Positions 26,398-34,152 of a DNA stretch of 64,000 nt are shown one piece after another; the stretch's first letter is position 1, and the number at the start of each line of letters is the position of its first letter. This stretch comes from VGNY01 sp964549635. GTDB lineage: Bacteria; Chloroflexota; Dehalococcoidia; GIF9; UBA5629. The DNA lies in the NCBI GenBank assembly GCA_964549635.1, contig CAZJVJ010000002.1, forward strand, positions 1 to 64,000. Direction: 5' to 3'. The notes under the pieces were generated by a model. It made no database searches and was not told the origin of the DNA. It saw only the letters and a list, made by a program, of their open reading frames with translations. The position numbers were made by a program, and so were the translations under genes.

Positions 26398-27096
26398 TTA
26401 TTTGAAAAGCTCGTCTTTAATCCTATGTTTGACTGTTTTCCAAGAAACATCCAGACCATGTGTAACCGGGTTAAGGGTGGACCCCTGAGGGTGGTAAATA
26501 CAGGATATGGGCACCTCTTTGATAGTAAAATTCTTTTTTCTGGCTTGAATCAGCACCTGAATGCTGAAGCCAAAGCCACTTTCAGTGATGTTTATGGCCT
26601 CAAGCAGCCTTCGGTTATAGGCACGGAAGCAGCTCTGGGAATCTGATACCTTTACTATTGAGCGAAAGTTGTACAGCCAGGTGATAAAGTCAATGCCGAG
26701 TTTGCGGTATTTTGGGGCGTTTTTACGACCTGGGACGAGGAAGCGTGAGCCGATGACCAGATCTGCTTCGCCGCGAAGGACCGGGGCCAGAACTTGAGGA
26801 ATTTCGTCAGGATTGTGTTGGCCATCCCCGTCCAGAGTTATCAGTATATCGGCGTCGTATCCTTTTGCTGCCAGGAATGCTGTTTTTGTAGCTGCCCCGG
26901 GCCCCTGTCTTTCGCTATGTCTTAAAACTTCGGCACCAGCAGCGTGAGCGACCTCGGCAGTCTTATCGGTTGACCCATCATCCACAACTATGACCCTGTC
27001 AACATATTTCCTGGCCCTGCTTACTATGTCAGCTATGAATTGCTCTTCGTTAAGGCAGGGGATGGCAGCAATTACCTTTGGTCTAGTCTGAGCCAT
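26398..27096 (-). CDS. family 2 glycosyltransferase, dolichol-phosphate mannosyltransferase-like
   Basis: This 232-residue protein has the GT-A fold of DPM1-like enzymes: AAIPCLNEEQFIADIV, VVDDGSTDKTAEVA, and the metal-binding LDGDGQHNPDEIP. GSRFLVPGRKNAPKYRK and SDSQSCFRAYNRR follow. It has no C-terminal membrane helices, so it is a soluble or peripheral enzyme that probably moves a sugar from a nucleotide to a polyprenyl phosphate on the cytoplasmic face. That product could feed a lipid-linked glycan pathway such as the one served by the STT3-type transferase at 34153, though the two are not adjacent. The epimerase/dehydratase gene is 102 bases downstream. Confidence 0.85.
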   Translation of the reverse strand: MAQTRPKVIAAIPCLNEEQFIADIVSRARKYVDRVIVVDDGSTDKTAEVAHAAGAEVLRHSERQGPGAATKTAFLAAKGYDADILITLDGDGQHNPDEIPQVLAPVLRGEADLVIGSRFLVPGRKNAPKYRKLGIDFITWLYNFRSIVKVSDSQSCFRAYNRRLLEAINITESGFGFSIQVLIQARKKNFTIKEVPISCIYHPQGSTLNPVTHGLDVSWKTVKHRIKDELFK

Positions 27097-27138
27097 TTTG
27101 GAAACAGGATGTTTGATTTTTTCATCTCATCTTTAACC

Positions 27139-27987
27139 TTACCAACCCCATAAATCTAATTTCACACTCTCCGTAAACGTTTTAAGAACCAACGGCTGGT
27201 TCTTTATCTCCTTTAGCATGAAAAATTTGGTAGCTTTTTCTGCTGCTTTCAGGCTACTTGGTATTGATCATTTAGTTCAGCGTGGCTAATTAGTTGCCAT
27301 TTTGCCATTAGCGTCTAAACATTCGACTTCGCCTGGTTTGAGTACGGCTCCCCTGGTATTAACTAATGGTACCAGTTTGTTGGTTTTCATAGAGAAGGCT
27401 AGAGTATCGCTTGCGGCGAAATATCCTTTGTTACCCATGCCCATGACCAAAGGGCTATCCTTTTTTGTGTTGACGATTTTGCTGGGCCCGTGGGAACATA
27501 CAGCCAGAAAGGCGTAGGAGCCTTTAAGCTTTAATGCTAGGGCTGGGACTGCTGGTTCCAGATAGCAGCCCCAGCCCACCTCATCTTCTATCGAAAGTGA
27601 TATGATTTGGGTGTCGGTTTCTGAAATAAATCGGTATCCATGGTTAGCCAGTTGTTCACGGAGTTCCTGACGCTTTTCGATTGTGCCATTACGAGGGAGG
27701 GCTATGGTCTTAGTTGCGTCAAACTGGGAGTGAGCGCTGTTAGGGGTGACACTGCTATGAGTTGCCCAGCGTATGTGCCCTGTGGCCAGATTGCCTGGCG
27801 GAGAACTTAGATTGTGTCTGACATCAATCTTATTAAGCGTGCCCGTATGGTTCTTTATGATTAGTTGCCTGTTGAATAAGCCAGCTATGCCAGCCGAGTC
27901 ATAGACACGACATTCAACACGCTTTAAATCTTGAAAGACTACGGGCGCCGCTCTTTGGATACCACTATAGCTAATAGTACCGCACAT
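27139..27987 (-). pseudogene. truncated and frameshifted glmS (glutaminase part only)
   Basis: A 233-residue frame (27286-27987) matches the N-terminal glutaminase domain of glucosamine-6-phosphate synthase: Cys2 nucleophile in MCGTISYSG, ECRVYDSAGIAG, GHIRWATHSSVTPNSAHS, SETDTQIISLS, SPLVMGMGNKG. The usual VHNGIIEN is altered to LPRNGTIEK. After its stop, another frame continues with AAEKATKFFMLKEIKNQP (to TAA at 27139), which is the GlmS linker just before the SIS domains. The two SIS isomerase domains are absent. This is therefore a decayed remnant; residual glutaminase activity of the intact frame cannot be excluded. Confidence 0.8.
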
Positions 27988-28077
27988 CTGGGTAATTACA
28001 GCTCGAAGCCGATTCCACAGTCGTTGTTTGTATTGTTGTTCATTTTGCTTGGGTTGTCAAGGCTTAGAGTTCTGGTC

Positions 28078-29106
28078 TTATAAAATTAACATGGCGTCGC
28101 CAAAACTGTAGAAGCGGTAACCTAGTTTTTTAGCCTGCTCGTAGGCCTGCAGGATGAAATCCCTGCCGGCAAAAGCTGAAACCAGCATGAGTAACGTTGA
28201 CTTTGGTAGGTGGAAGTTGGTCACCATAGCATCTGTTATACGGAACTGGTAACCGGGGAGAATGAATAAGTCGGTCCAGCCAGTGTATGGCTGAACGGTG
28301 CCTGACTGACTTGCTGCCTCGATTAGTCGCACCGTACTGGTGCCTACAGCTACTATTCGCTTACCTTGCTCACGCGTCTTGTTCAGCAGTATGGCTGTTT
28401 CATGGTGTACCTCCCCATACTCTCTGTGAATCGTATGATGGCTAGGCTCGTCAACTCGGATGGGGCGAAAAGTATCAAGACCAATGTGCAGAGTGACAAA
28501 AGCCAGATTCACCCCCTTTTTTTGCAGTTCATTAAGCAGTCTCGGGGTGAAATGGAGTCCGGCTGTAGGTGCCGCCACGCTGCCATCTATTCTGGCATAC
28601 ACTGTCTGGTAGCGCGCTGGGGTAGTCAGTGGAGTACGGATGTATGGTGGTAGCGGGACCTGTCCAACTTTATTAAGCAGACTCTCGTCTGAAAAGCGTA
28701 TAACCCTGGTGCCACCGCTGCCACATTCCAACACATGAGCCGTTAGTGCTATCTCATGACTATCGAGTTTACCTGATATGTTGATTTTCGTCCCCGCGGG
28801 GACCTTCCTACTCGGCCGTACAAGCGCCTCCCAGACATTTTTATCTATACAACGTAGCAGTAAGATCTCCACCCTGGTGCCGGTGTCTGCTTTTTGGCCT
28901 AGAATTCGGGCGGGGATAACGCGGCTATCGTTAAATACTATGGTATCTCCTGCTTGAAGATATTCCAGGATTTCATAAAAGTAGCGGTGCTCGACGGAAT
29001 TGTCTGCTCTGTGAAGGACCATTAGACGGGAACTGTCCCGTGGTTCAACGGGTGTTTGAGCAATAAGTTCCGGAGGCAGATGATAGTCGAAGTCACTTAT
29101 TTTCAT
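28078..29106 (-). CDS. queA: tRNA preQ1-34 ribosyltransferase-isomerase
   Basis: This 342-residue enzyme transfers and isomerises the ribosyl group of S-adenosylmethionine onto 7-aminomethyl-7-deazaguanine in tRNA, forming epoxyqueuosine. Family motifs are present: FDYHLPPELIAQTPVEPRD at the start, ILLLRCIDKNVWEALVRPSR, APTAGLHFTPRLL, and TNFHLPKSTLLMLVSAFAG near the end. The length is normal. The tgt gene for the previous step of the pathway is at 56105 in this window. It is the last intact gene of a run with the DUF2905 and acyl-CoA synthetase genes (gap 9 bases). Confidence 0.96.
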   Translation of the reverse strand: MKISDFDYHLPPELIAQTPVEPRDSSRLMVLHRADNSVEHRYFYEILEYLQAGDTIVFNDSRVIPARILGQKADTGTRVEILLLRCIDKNVWEALVRPSRKVPAGTKINISGKLDSHEIALTAHVLECGSGGTRVIRFSDESLLNKVGQVPLPPYIRTPLTTPARYQTVYARIDGSVAAPTAGLHFTPRLLNELQKKGVNLAFVTLHIGLDTFRPIRVDEPSHHTIHREYGEVHHETAILLNKTREQGKRIVAVGTSTVRLIEAASQSGTVQPYTGWTDLFILPGYQFRITDAMVTNFHLPKSTLLMLVSAFAGRDFILQAYEQAKKLGYRFYSFGDAMLIL

Positions 29107-29115
29107 AGACCAGAA

Positions 29116-29340
29116 TTACCTGTGGAAGAAAAATAGTATGATATTGACTATGACAGTTATCAGAATGCTTAGTATGAGAAAGGTGACAATGGGGAAGTAA
29201 AAAGCGAAGCCGTTTTTCTTTATGAAGATGTCTCCTGGAAGCTTGCCAAAAAATGGGATGTGCTGACTGAAGGTTAATATCAGTCCCAAAACTATTATAA
29301 TGCCGCCAGCTATCAGGAGGAGTTTGCCGATTGTTGTCAT
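29116..29340 (-). CDS. DUF2905 family small membrane protein
   Basis: This 74-residue protein has two hydrophobic helices flanking a conserved hydrophilic turn, FGKLPGDIFIKKNGFAFYFP, the hallmark of the DUF2905 family. The function is unknown. It lies 1 base after the acyl-CoA synthetase gene and 9 bases before queA. Small DUF2905 genes are commonly found beside queA or ruvB in bacteria, so the placement is ordinary. Confidence 0.9.
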   Translation of the reverse strand: MTTIGKLLLIAGGIIIVLGLILTFSQHIPFFGKLPGDIFIKKNGFAFYFPIVTFLILSILITVIVNIILFFFHR

Positions 29341-29341
29341 G

Positions 29342-30799
29342 TCATTGTCCCGTCACGATGGTTTGAATTCTGGAGTATTGGCTCAAGTTCATGATGGCTT
29401 TAGCGGCGCGTTCCATAGTGGGGAAAACCGGTATAGAAGCTTGGGCGAGCGCTTGTTCTATCTGGAGGCGCTCCGTTTCAGCGGCGCCTGGGGGAGATAC
29501 GATGACTATTGGTTTATTCTGACTAGCTTGCAGTTCGATGAACACAGCTATTATGGCCTGCAATATTTCCAGAGGCAGATATTTTAGCAGCACCCCTGTA
29601 TCAATCTGAATGATAACAAGGTCAATCAATGGGTCGGCAAGAATGAGTTTGAGAGCTTCTTTCACTACGGAAGGGTTGCTACCACTCTGGCTTACATCTA
29701 CCGGATTGCGCAGGATACTTCCGACCTGTCCCAGAAGGTTGGCTAACCTTTGCCTTGTCCTGGTGGTTAGTTGTGGAATATTGAGCCCAAGTCCAGCACA
29801 GGCATCGCTTGCTGAGACAGAGATGCCACCACCACCATCGGCCATCCCACCAACAACAGCTACACCGCTGCCACTACCTTTATAACGTCCAAGTTGCTGA
29901 AAGATAAGCAGGGTATCGGTCAATTCTTCTATGCTATGAACTTCAATAGCGCCACATTGTTTGAGTGCGGCTGACCACAGAGCCGGTGAGCTAGCCATAG
30001 AGCCGGTGTGTGACATGGCAGCTGCAGCACCAACGTGGGTCCTTCCAGCCTTCCACACAACCAGAGGTTTGGCCCGTGTAGCTGCCGTAAATGTATCAAA
30101 TAGACGGCGACCGTTGCGTGTCCCTTCTATGTAGGCACCGATCACCGAGATTTTCGGGTCGGCAGCCATGTACTCTATGAAGTCGGGGCTGTCGAGGTCA
30201 ATGCCGTTGCCGAAGCTTATTCCTTTATTGTAGTTAATATGTCTGGCAATTCCCAGTTCAATCAGCTTTTCACCTATGCCGCCGCTCTGCGTAATGAAGC
30301 CCACTGAGCCAATCTTACCGATTTTGCCACCTGGTCCGTAGGGGACTTTACTCTCTGGGCTGTAAACACCTATGCAATTAGGCCCTATGATGCGGAAGCC
30401 ACCTGCACGGGCCTTCTTAACCATCTCCTCTTCGAGCTTGTGTCCTGAAGGATCGCCTAATTCGCTAAAGCCTGCGGTGAAGAAATGGACAGCCTTTACC
30501 TTATTGGCGGCACAGTCGTCGAGCAGCCCGGGTATAGACTCTCTGGGGATGGAGACAATAACATAGTCCACAGGTTCTGGTATTTCTCTCAGGCTTGGAT
30601 ACACTTTGTACCCAAGAAATTCACCACCACGGGGATTGACTGGGTAAATGTTTCCGTCAAAGCCAGCGTCGACAATAGTCTTGAACCAGAAGGAGCCTGG
30701 CTTGAGCATATTTTGAGAAACGCCGACGACGGCGATAGATTTCGGATAGAATATGGGCTCGAACTTTTGAAGTAACTGCTTTCGCTCTAGTTCATTCAT
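29342..30799 (-). CDS. acyl-CoA synthetase (NDP-forming), CoA-binding and ligase domains
   Basis: This 485-residue protein has an N-terminal CoA-binding Rossmann domain (YPKSIAVVGVSQN, then IIGPNCIGVY) and the succinyl-CoA-ligase-like domain (GFITQSGGIG, then the presumed phospho-His in AMSHTGSMASSPALW). This corresponds to the alpha subunit of ADP-forming acetyl-CoA synthetases, which conserve energy by converting acyl-CoA, ADP and phosphate to acid and ATP. The ATP-grasp beta part is missing and no beta gene is adjacent. A paralogue of exactly the same length is at 54590, and another starts at 63488. Confidence 0.88.
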   Translation of the reverse strand: MNELERKQLLQKFEPIFYPKSIAVVGVSQNMLKPGSFWFKTIVDAGFDGNIYPVNPRGGEFLGYKVYPSLREIPEPVDYVIVSIPRESIPGLLDDCAANKVKAVHFFTAGFSELGDPSGHKLEEEMVKKARAGGFRIIGPNCIGVYSPESKVPYGPGGKIGKIGSVGFITQSGGIGEKLIELGIARHINYNKGISFGNGIDLDSPDFIEYMAADPKISVIGAYIEGTRNGRRLFDTFTAATRAKPLVVWKAGRTHVGAAAAMSHTGSMASSPALWSAALKQCGAIEVHSIEELTDTLLIFQQLGRYKGSGSGVAVVGGMADGGGGISVSASDACAGLGLNIPQLTTRTRQRLANLLGQVGSILRNPVDVSQSGSNPSVVKEALKLILADPLIDLVIIQIDTGVLLKYLPLEILQAIIAVFIELQASQNKPIVIVSPPGAAETERLQIEQALAQASIPVFPTMERAAKAIMNLSQYSRIQTIVTGQ

Positions 30800-30820
30800 C
30801 CTTGTGATTTTAGCTTAAAC

Positions 30821-30849
30821 GGCTGGGCGGGGCAAAGCACCGCCCAGCC
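30821..30849. terminator. strong hairpin between fhs and the acyl-CoA synthetase gene
   Basis: A perfect 10-bp GC-rich stem, GGCTGGGCGG (30821-30830) and CCGCCCAGCC (30840-30849), has a 9-base loop. TTTATT follows on the plus strand, so the U-tract is not on the strand that carries fhs. It lies just downstream of fhs and before the next gene on the same strand, which suggests those two are separately transcribed. Confidence 0.7.
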
Positions 30850-30877
30850 TTTATTAGGGTAATGAAGTTGTTTTTGA

Positions 30878-32638
30878 TTAGAACAGGCCCATTACTTTGC
30901 CTGTCTTTACATCTACGTCAACTCGCCTGAACGCCGGGTCGGAACTCGTACCTGGCATGAGACTAATAGTTCCAGCCATGGGACAGAGGAATTTGGCTCC
31001 AGAATAAATTAACACGTCTCGGACAGGCAAAGTCCAGCCTTTGGGAACCCCTTTCCATTCAGGAACGTGTGACAGGCTCAAATGTGTCTTCACCATCATG
31101 GTCATATAGTCGTCATACTGCGGGTCGCTTTCGAGCATCTTGGCTTTGGCCTCGGCTTCAGGCGTCCATGACACACCGTCAGCTCCATACACCGTCTTGG
31201 CAATTGTTTCTACACGCTGACGTAGTTTCATTTCTAGCGGATACAGGAATTTGAACTCATTTTTCTCATTGCATGCATCTATGACTGCATCCGCTAACTC
31301 CAGTGCGCCATCGCCACCTTTTGCCCAATGCTCGGATACAGCGCAGCGGGCTCCAGCTGCCTCGGCTGCTTTCTTCACCATGGCGATTTCAGCTTTGGTG
31401 TCAGTGTGGAAAACATTTATGCACACTACGGGATTTATGCCGGCTGTCCTTATAATGTTGATATGGTGTAGCATGTTAGGTATTCCCTTTTCCAGTGTGG
31501 CGAGGTCTTCTTTAGTGTAGGCATCAGGTAGAGGTAGACCTGGGGTAACCTTCGGCCCGCCTCCATGCATCTTTAATGCCCTGATGGTGGTGGTCAGCAC
31601 TGCCACGTGTGGCTTAAGCCCGCTTAAACGACATTTCACATTCCAGAACTTCTCGAAGCCGATATCTGCGCCGAAACCGCTCTCGGTTACATGGTAATCG
31701 AACATCTTCAGTCCGATGCGGTCGGCAATAATGGATGACTGCCCTATAGCGATATTGGCAAAGGGACCGGCGTGGACCAAGCAAGGCTGGTATTCGACCG
31801 TGCACATCAATGTGGGGTTAATAGTGTTGCGCATCCAGGCAGTCATGGCACCACCTACTTCCAGGTCACCCGTGGTAACGGGATTACCCTTCATATCAAA
31901 AGCAACAGTGATTTTGTCCATCCTTTTACGCAAATCTGCTAGGTCTGTGACGATGGACAGTATAGCCATAAGCTCCGAGCTGACAGCGATGCCAAATTTC
32001 GATTCCATCATGACACCGTCCATGCGCCCACCTATGCCTATGATAATACGTCGCAGGCTCTGCGCACAGAAGTCTATGACCCAGCCCAACTCCACACGGG
32101 TGGGATCGATGTTAAGACGACGTAAGTTTCGCTTTGCCAGTTCAGCGTCGTCGTAGTTACGTTCGTGCATCATTCTGGATGTGAGTGCCACCATCGCCAG
32201 ATTGTGGGCATTCATAAGATCATTTATATCACCAGTAAGGCCTAAGGAGAACTCTGTCATTGGAATAAGTAGCGCGTTACCGCCACCAGCAGCCGTCCCC
32301 TTAATGTTCATCGTAGGACCGCCAGACGGCTGTCTGAGTGCCCCGCCTACATTTTTGCCCCGCTTACCCAGCCCTTCCATTAGGCCAACTGAAGTGGTGC
32401 TTTTTCCCTCTCCCAGAGGTGTAGGGGTGATAGCGGTCACATCAATGTATTTACCATCAGGCCTGTTCTTAAGGCGCTCGATGATCTTCATGAAGTCGAG
32501 CTTACATAGCCTCCCGTAAGGGATGATTTCATCTTTTTGCAAGCCGAGCCTGTCCCGCCACTCGTCTGGGGTCGGCATGTTCTTTTCGGCAGCCTCTGAA
32601 ATTTCCCAGTCTTTCATTTTTGTTGCATCGTAAGCCAT
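30878..32638 (-). CDS. fhs: formate-tetrahydrofolate ligase
   Basis: This 586-residue enzyme makes 10-formyltetrahydrofolate from formate, THF and ATP in the cytoplasm. The family P-loop TPTPLGEGKSTTSVGL is present, with RQPSGGPTMNIKGTAAGGGN and EFSLGLTGDINDLMNAHN. A ribosome site (AAGGAGGG) lies before the ATG. folD is 75 bases upstream on the same strand, so the two consecutive C1 steps are probably co-transcribed. In anaerobic Dehalococcoidia they serve the methyl branch of the Wood-Ljungdahl pathway or one-carbon supply for biosynthesis; other pathway genes are not in the window. Confidence 0.97.
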   Translation of the reverse strand: MAYDATKMKDWEISEAAEKNMPTPDEWRDRLGLQKDEIIPYGRLCKLDFMKIIERLKNRPDGKYIDVTAITPTPLGEGKSTTSVGLMEGLGKRGKNVGGALRQPSGGPTMNIKGTAAGGGNALLIPMTEFSLGLTGDINDLMNAHNLAMVALTSRMMHERNYDDAELAKRNLRRLNIDPTRVELGWVIDFCAQSLRRIIIGIGGRMDGVMMESKFGIAVSSELMAILSIVTDLADLRKRMDKITVAFDMKGNPVTTGDLEVGGAMTAWMRNTINPTLMCTVEYQPCLVHAGPFANIAIGQSSIIADRIGLKMFDYHVTESGFGADIGFEKFWNVKCRLSGLKPHVAVLTTTIRALKMHGGGPKVTPGLPLPDAYTKEDLATLEKGIPNMLHHINIIRTAGINPVVCINVFHTDTKAEIAMVKKAAEAAGARCAVSEHWAKGGDGALELADAVIDACNEKNEFKFLYPLEMKLRQRVETIAKTVYGADGVSWTPEAEAKAKMLESDPQYDDYMTMMVKTHLSLSHVPEWKGVPKGWTLPVRDVLIYSGAKFLCPMAGTISLMPGTSSDPAFRRVDVDVKTGKVMGLF

Positions 32639-32713
32639 ATAGTAACCCTCCTTACTTAATGTGTTTTGTAGACAATTGACTAAGTGCTATATGCTTCTTG
32701 AGCCGCCGATATT

Positions 32714-33604
32714 TTAGCTACTTATGCCAGCCTTTCTCTCGGCAGCCTCGACCGTGTTCATCAGCAACATAGTTACCGTCATTGGGCCAACTCCGCCTGG
32801 AACTGGAGTTATTGCCGATGCTTTTTCTTTGACGGCGTCAAAGTCAACATCACCGACCAGTCGGAAGCCTTTTTCTTTGGTCTTGTCCTCCACACGGTTA
32901 ACACCGACATCAATAACCACTGTACCCTCCCTTATCATATCGGCAGTTATGGCTTTTGGACTGCCCATTGCAGCCACTACGATATCAGCCTGCCTAGTGA
33001 AATAGCCTATGTCCTTGGTTCCAGTGTGACAGATGGTGACTGTAGCATTAGCTCCTTTCTTTTTTTGCATCAGAATGGCCGCCAGCGGTTTGCCGACTAT
33101 ATTGCTCCGGCCACATATGACCACATGCTTGCCTTCGGGGCTGTTACCACTCCTTATCAATAACTGTTGCACACCGTGTGGAGTACAGGGCAGCGGACAG
33201 GGTTCCCCCCTGAGCGCCTTGCCCACATTGACCGGATGGAAACCGTCCACGTCTTTCTCTGGAGAGATATAATTGATCACCTTATCAGTGCTGATGTGGT
33301 TAGGCAGAGGTAACTGCACCAGGATCCCGTGGAATTTTGGGTCTCTATTCAGCCTGTCAACTGTTTTCAGCACTTCATCCTCGGGAGTATCTGCCGGTAA
33401 GCGGATGGTTTCCTCGTACATGCCTATTTCCTCAGCTCCCTTAGCCTTTGCGGTAACGTAGGATACTGAGGCTGGGTCTTCTCCTACGAGCACCACAGCC
33501 AATGCCGGAGTTATTCCCTTTTCCTTAAGCCTTTTTACTCTCCCCTTCAATTCTTCGCGGATTTCAGCAGCTACTTCTGCGCCACTGATGATCTTTGCAG
33601 GCAT
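32714..33604 (-). CDS. folD: methylenetetrahydrofolate dehydrogenase/cyclohydrolase
   Basis: The ATG at 33604 is chosen: it gives 296 residues starting MPAKIISGAEVA and lies 11 bases after AAGGAGGT. The bifunctional enzyme interconverts methylene-, methenyl- and 10-formyl-THF. The catalytic Lys motif (SYVTAKAKGAEEIG), the substrate loop LPLPNHIS and DVDGFHPVNVGK, and the nucleotide site GRSNIVGKPLA are present, as is PVPGGVGPMTVTMLL near the end. It heads an operon with fhs. Confidence 0.97.
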   Translation of the reverse strand: MPAKIISGAEVAAEIREELKGRVKRLKEKGITPALAVVLVGEDPASVSYVTAKAKGAEEIGMYEETIRLPADTPEDEVLKTVDRLNRDPKFHGILVQLPLPNHISTDKVINYISPEKDVDGFHPVNVGKALRGEPCPLPCTPHGVQQLLIRSGNSPEGKHVVICGRSNIVGKPLAAILMQKKKGANATVTICHTGTKDIGYFTRQADIVVAAMGSPKAITADMIREGTVVIDVGVNRVEDKTKEKGFRLVGDVDFDAVKEKASAITPVPGGVGPMTVTMLLMNTVEAAERKAGISS

Positions 33605-34152
33605 AACTTTACTAACCTCCTTACCTCGCAAAAGCTATTTAGAATTTGCCCAACTTTAGCATGATTCAACTACATACCCGCAAAACCTTCACCTCCTTCA
33701 ATCAATATTCGCCAACTGCCCCGGATTTAAGTGTGTACAAGCCGCGGCAACTTTGTAATTTAGCTAATCAGAGTGACCACAGTACAGTTTAGTCAGCCAA
33801 GCCAAAGCCCTAAAACACTGATAAAGTTGAAAGCTTTAATTCCAGCTGTCCTGCGAGGCTCGTTTAGATGCCTCGTTAATTGGCAGTGCACCGTCACACA
33901 AATTTCCTAGCTTTACATTAAAGCCAAATTGTATCATGAGCAACTAGGCAGAATCAACTGTAAAAAAGCTTAGGTGGTTATATCAGACTTGCGCGCTACT
34001 TTAGCCTAGCAAGCCAGCCCCATTTACGGGCTGGCTCACGTTGCAAAAATTGTAACAATATCTATCAAAAGAGTCAGCGCATGTCACGGAAATTATGGCC
34101 TCTCCAAGTTGCTCTTCCTTTGCAATAAATGATGCCTTTTCCGTCACTCAAA
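33605..34152. other. intergenic region of about 550 bases
   Basis: This is the upstream region of folD-fhs and the downstream region of the STT3 gene. I see no coding frame. There is no tetrahydrofolate riboswitch that I can recognise. The only clear structure is the hairpin at 34012-34036. Confidence 0.5.
34012..34036. terminator. hairpin downstream of the STT3 gene
   Basis: A perfect 9-bp stem AGCCAGCCC (34012-34020) and GGGCTGGCT (34028-34036) has a 7-base loop. It lies about 115 bases beyond the STT3 stop. No T-run follows on the minus strand, so termination is likely but not certain. Confidence 0.5.

Noticed and set aside
33605..34152. Tetrahydrofolate riboswitch upstream of folD-fhs
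   Set aside because: The location is attractive, but I could not recognise the conserved core or the expected pseudoknot pairing.
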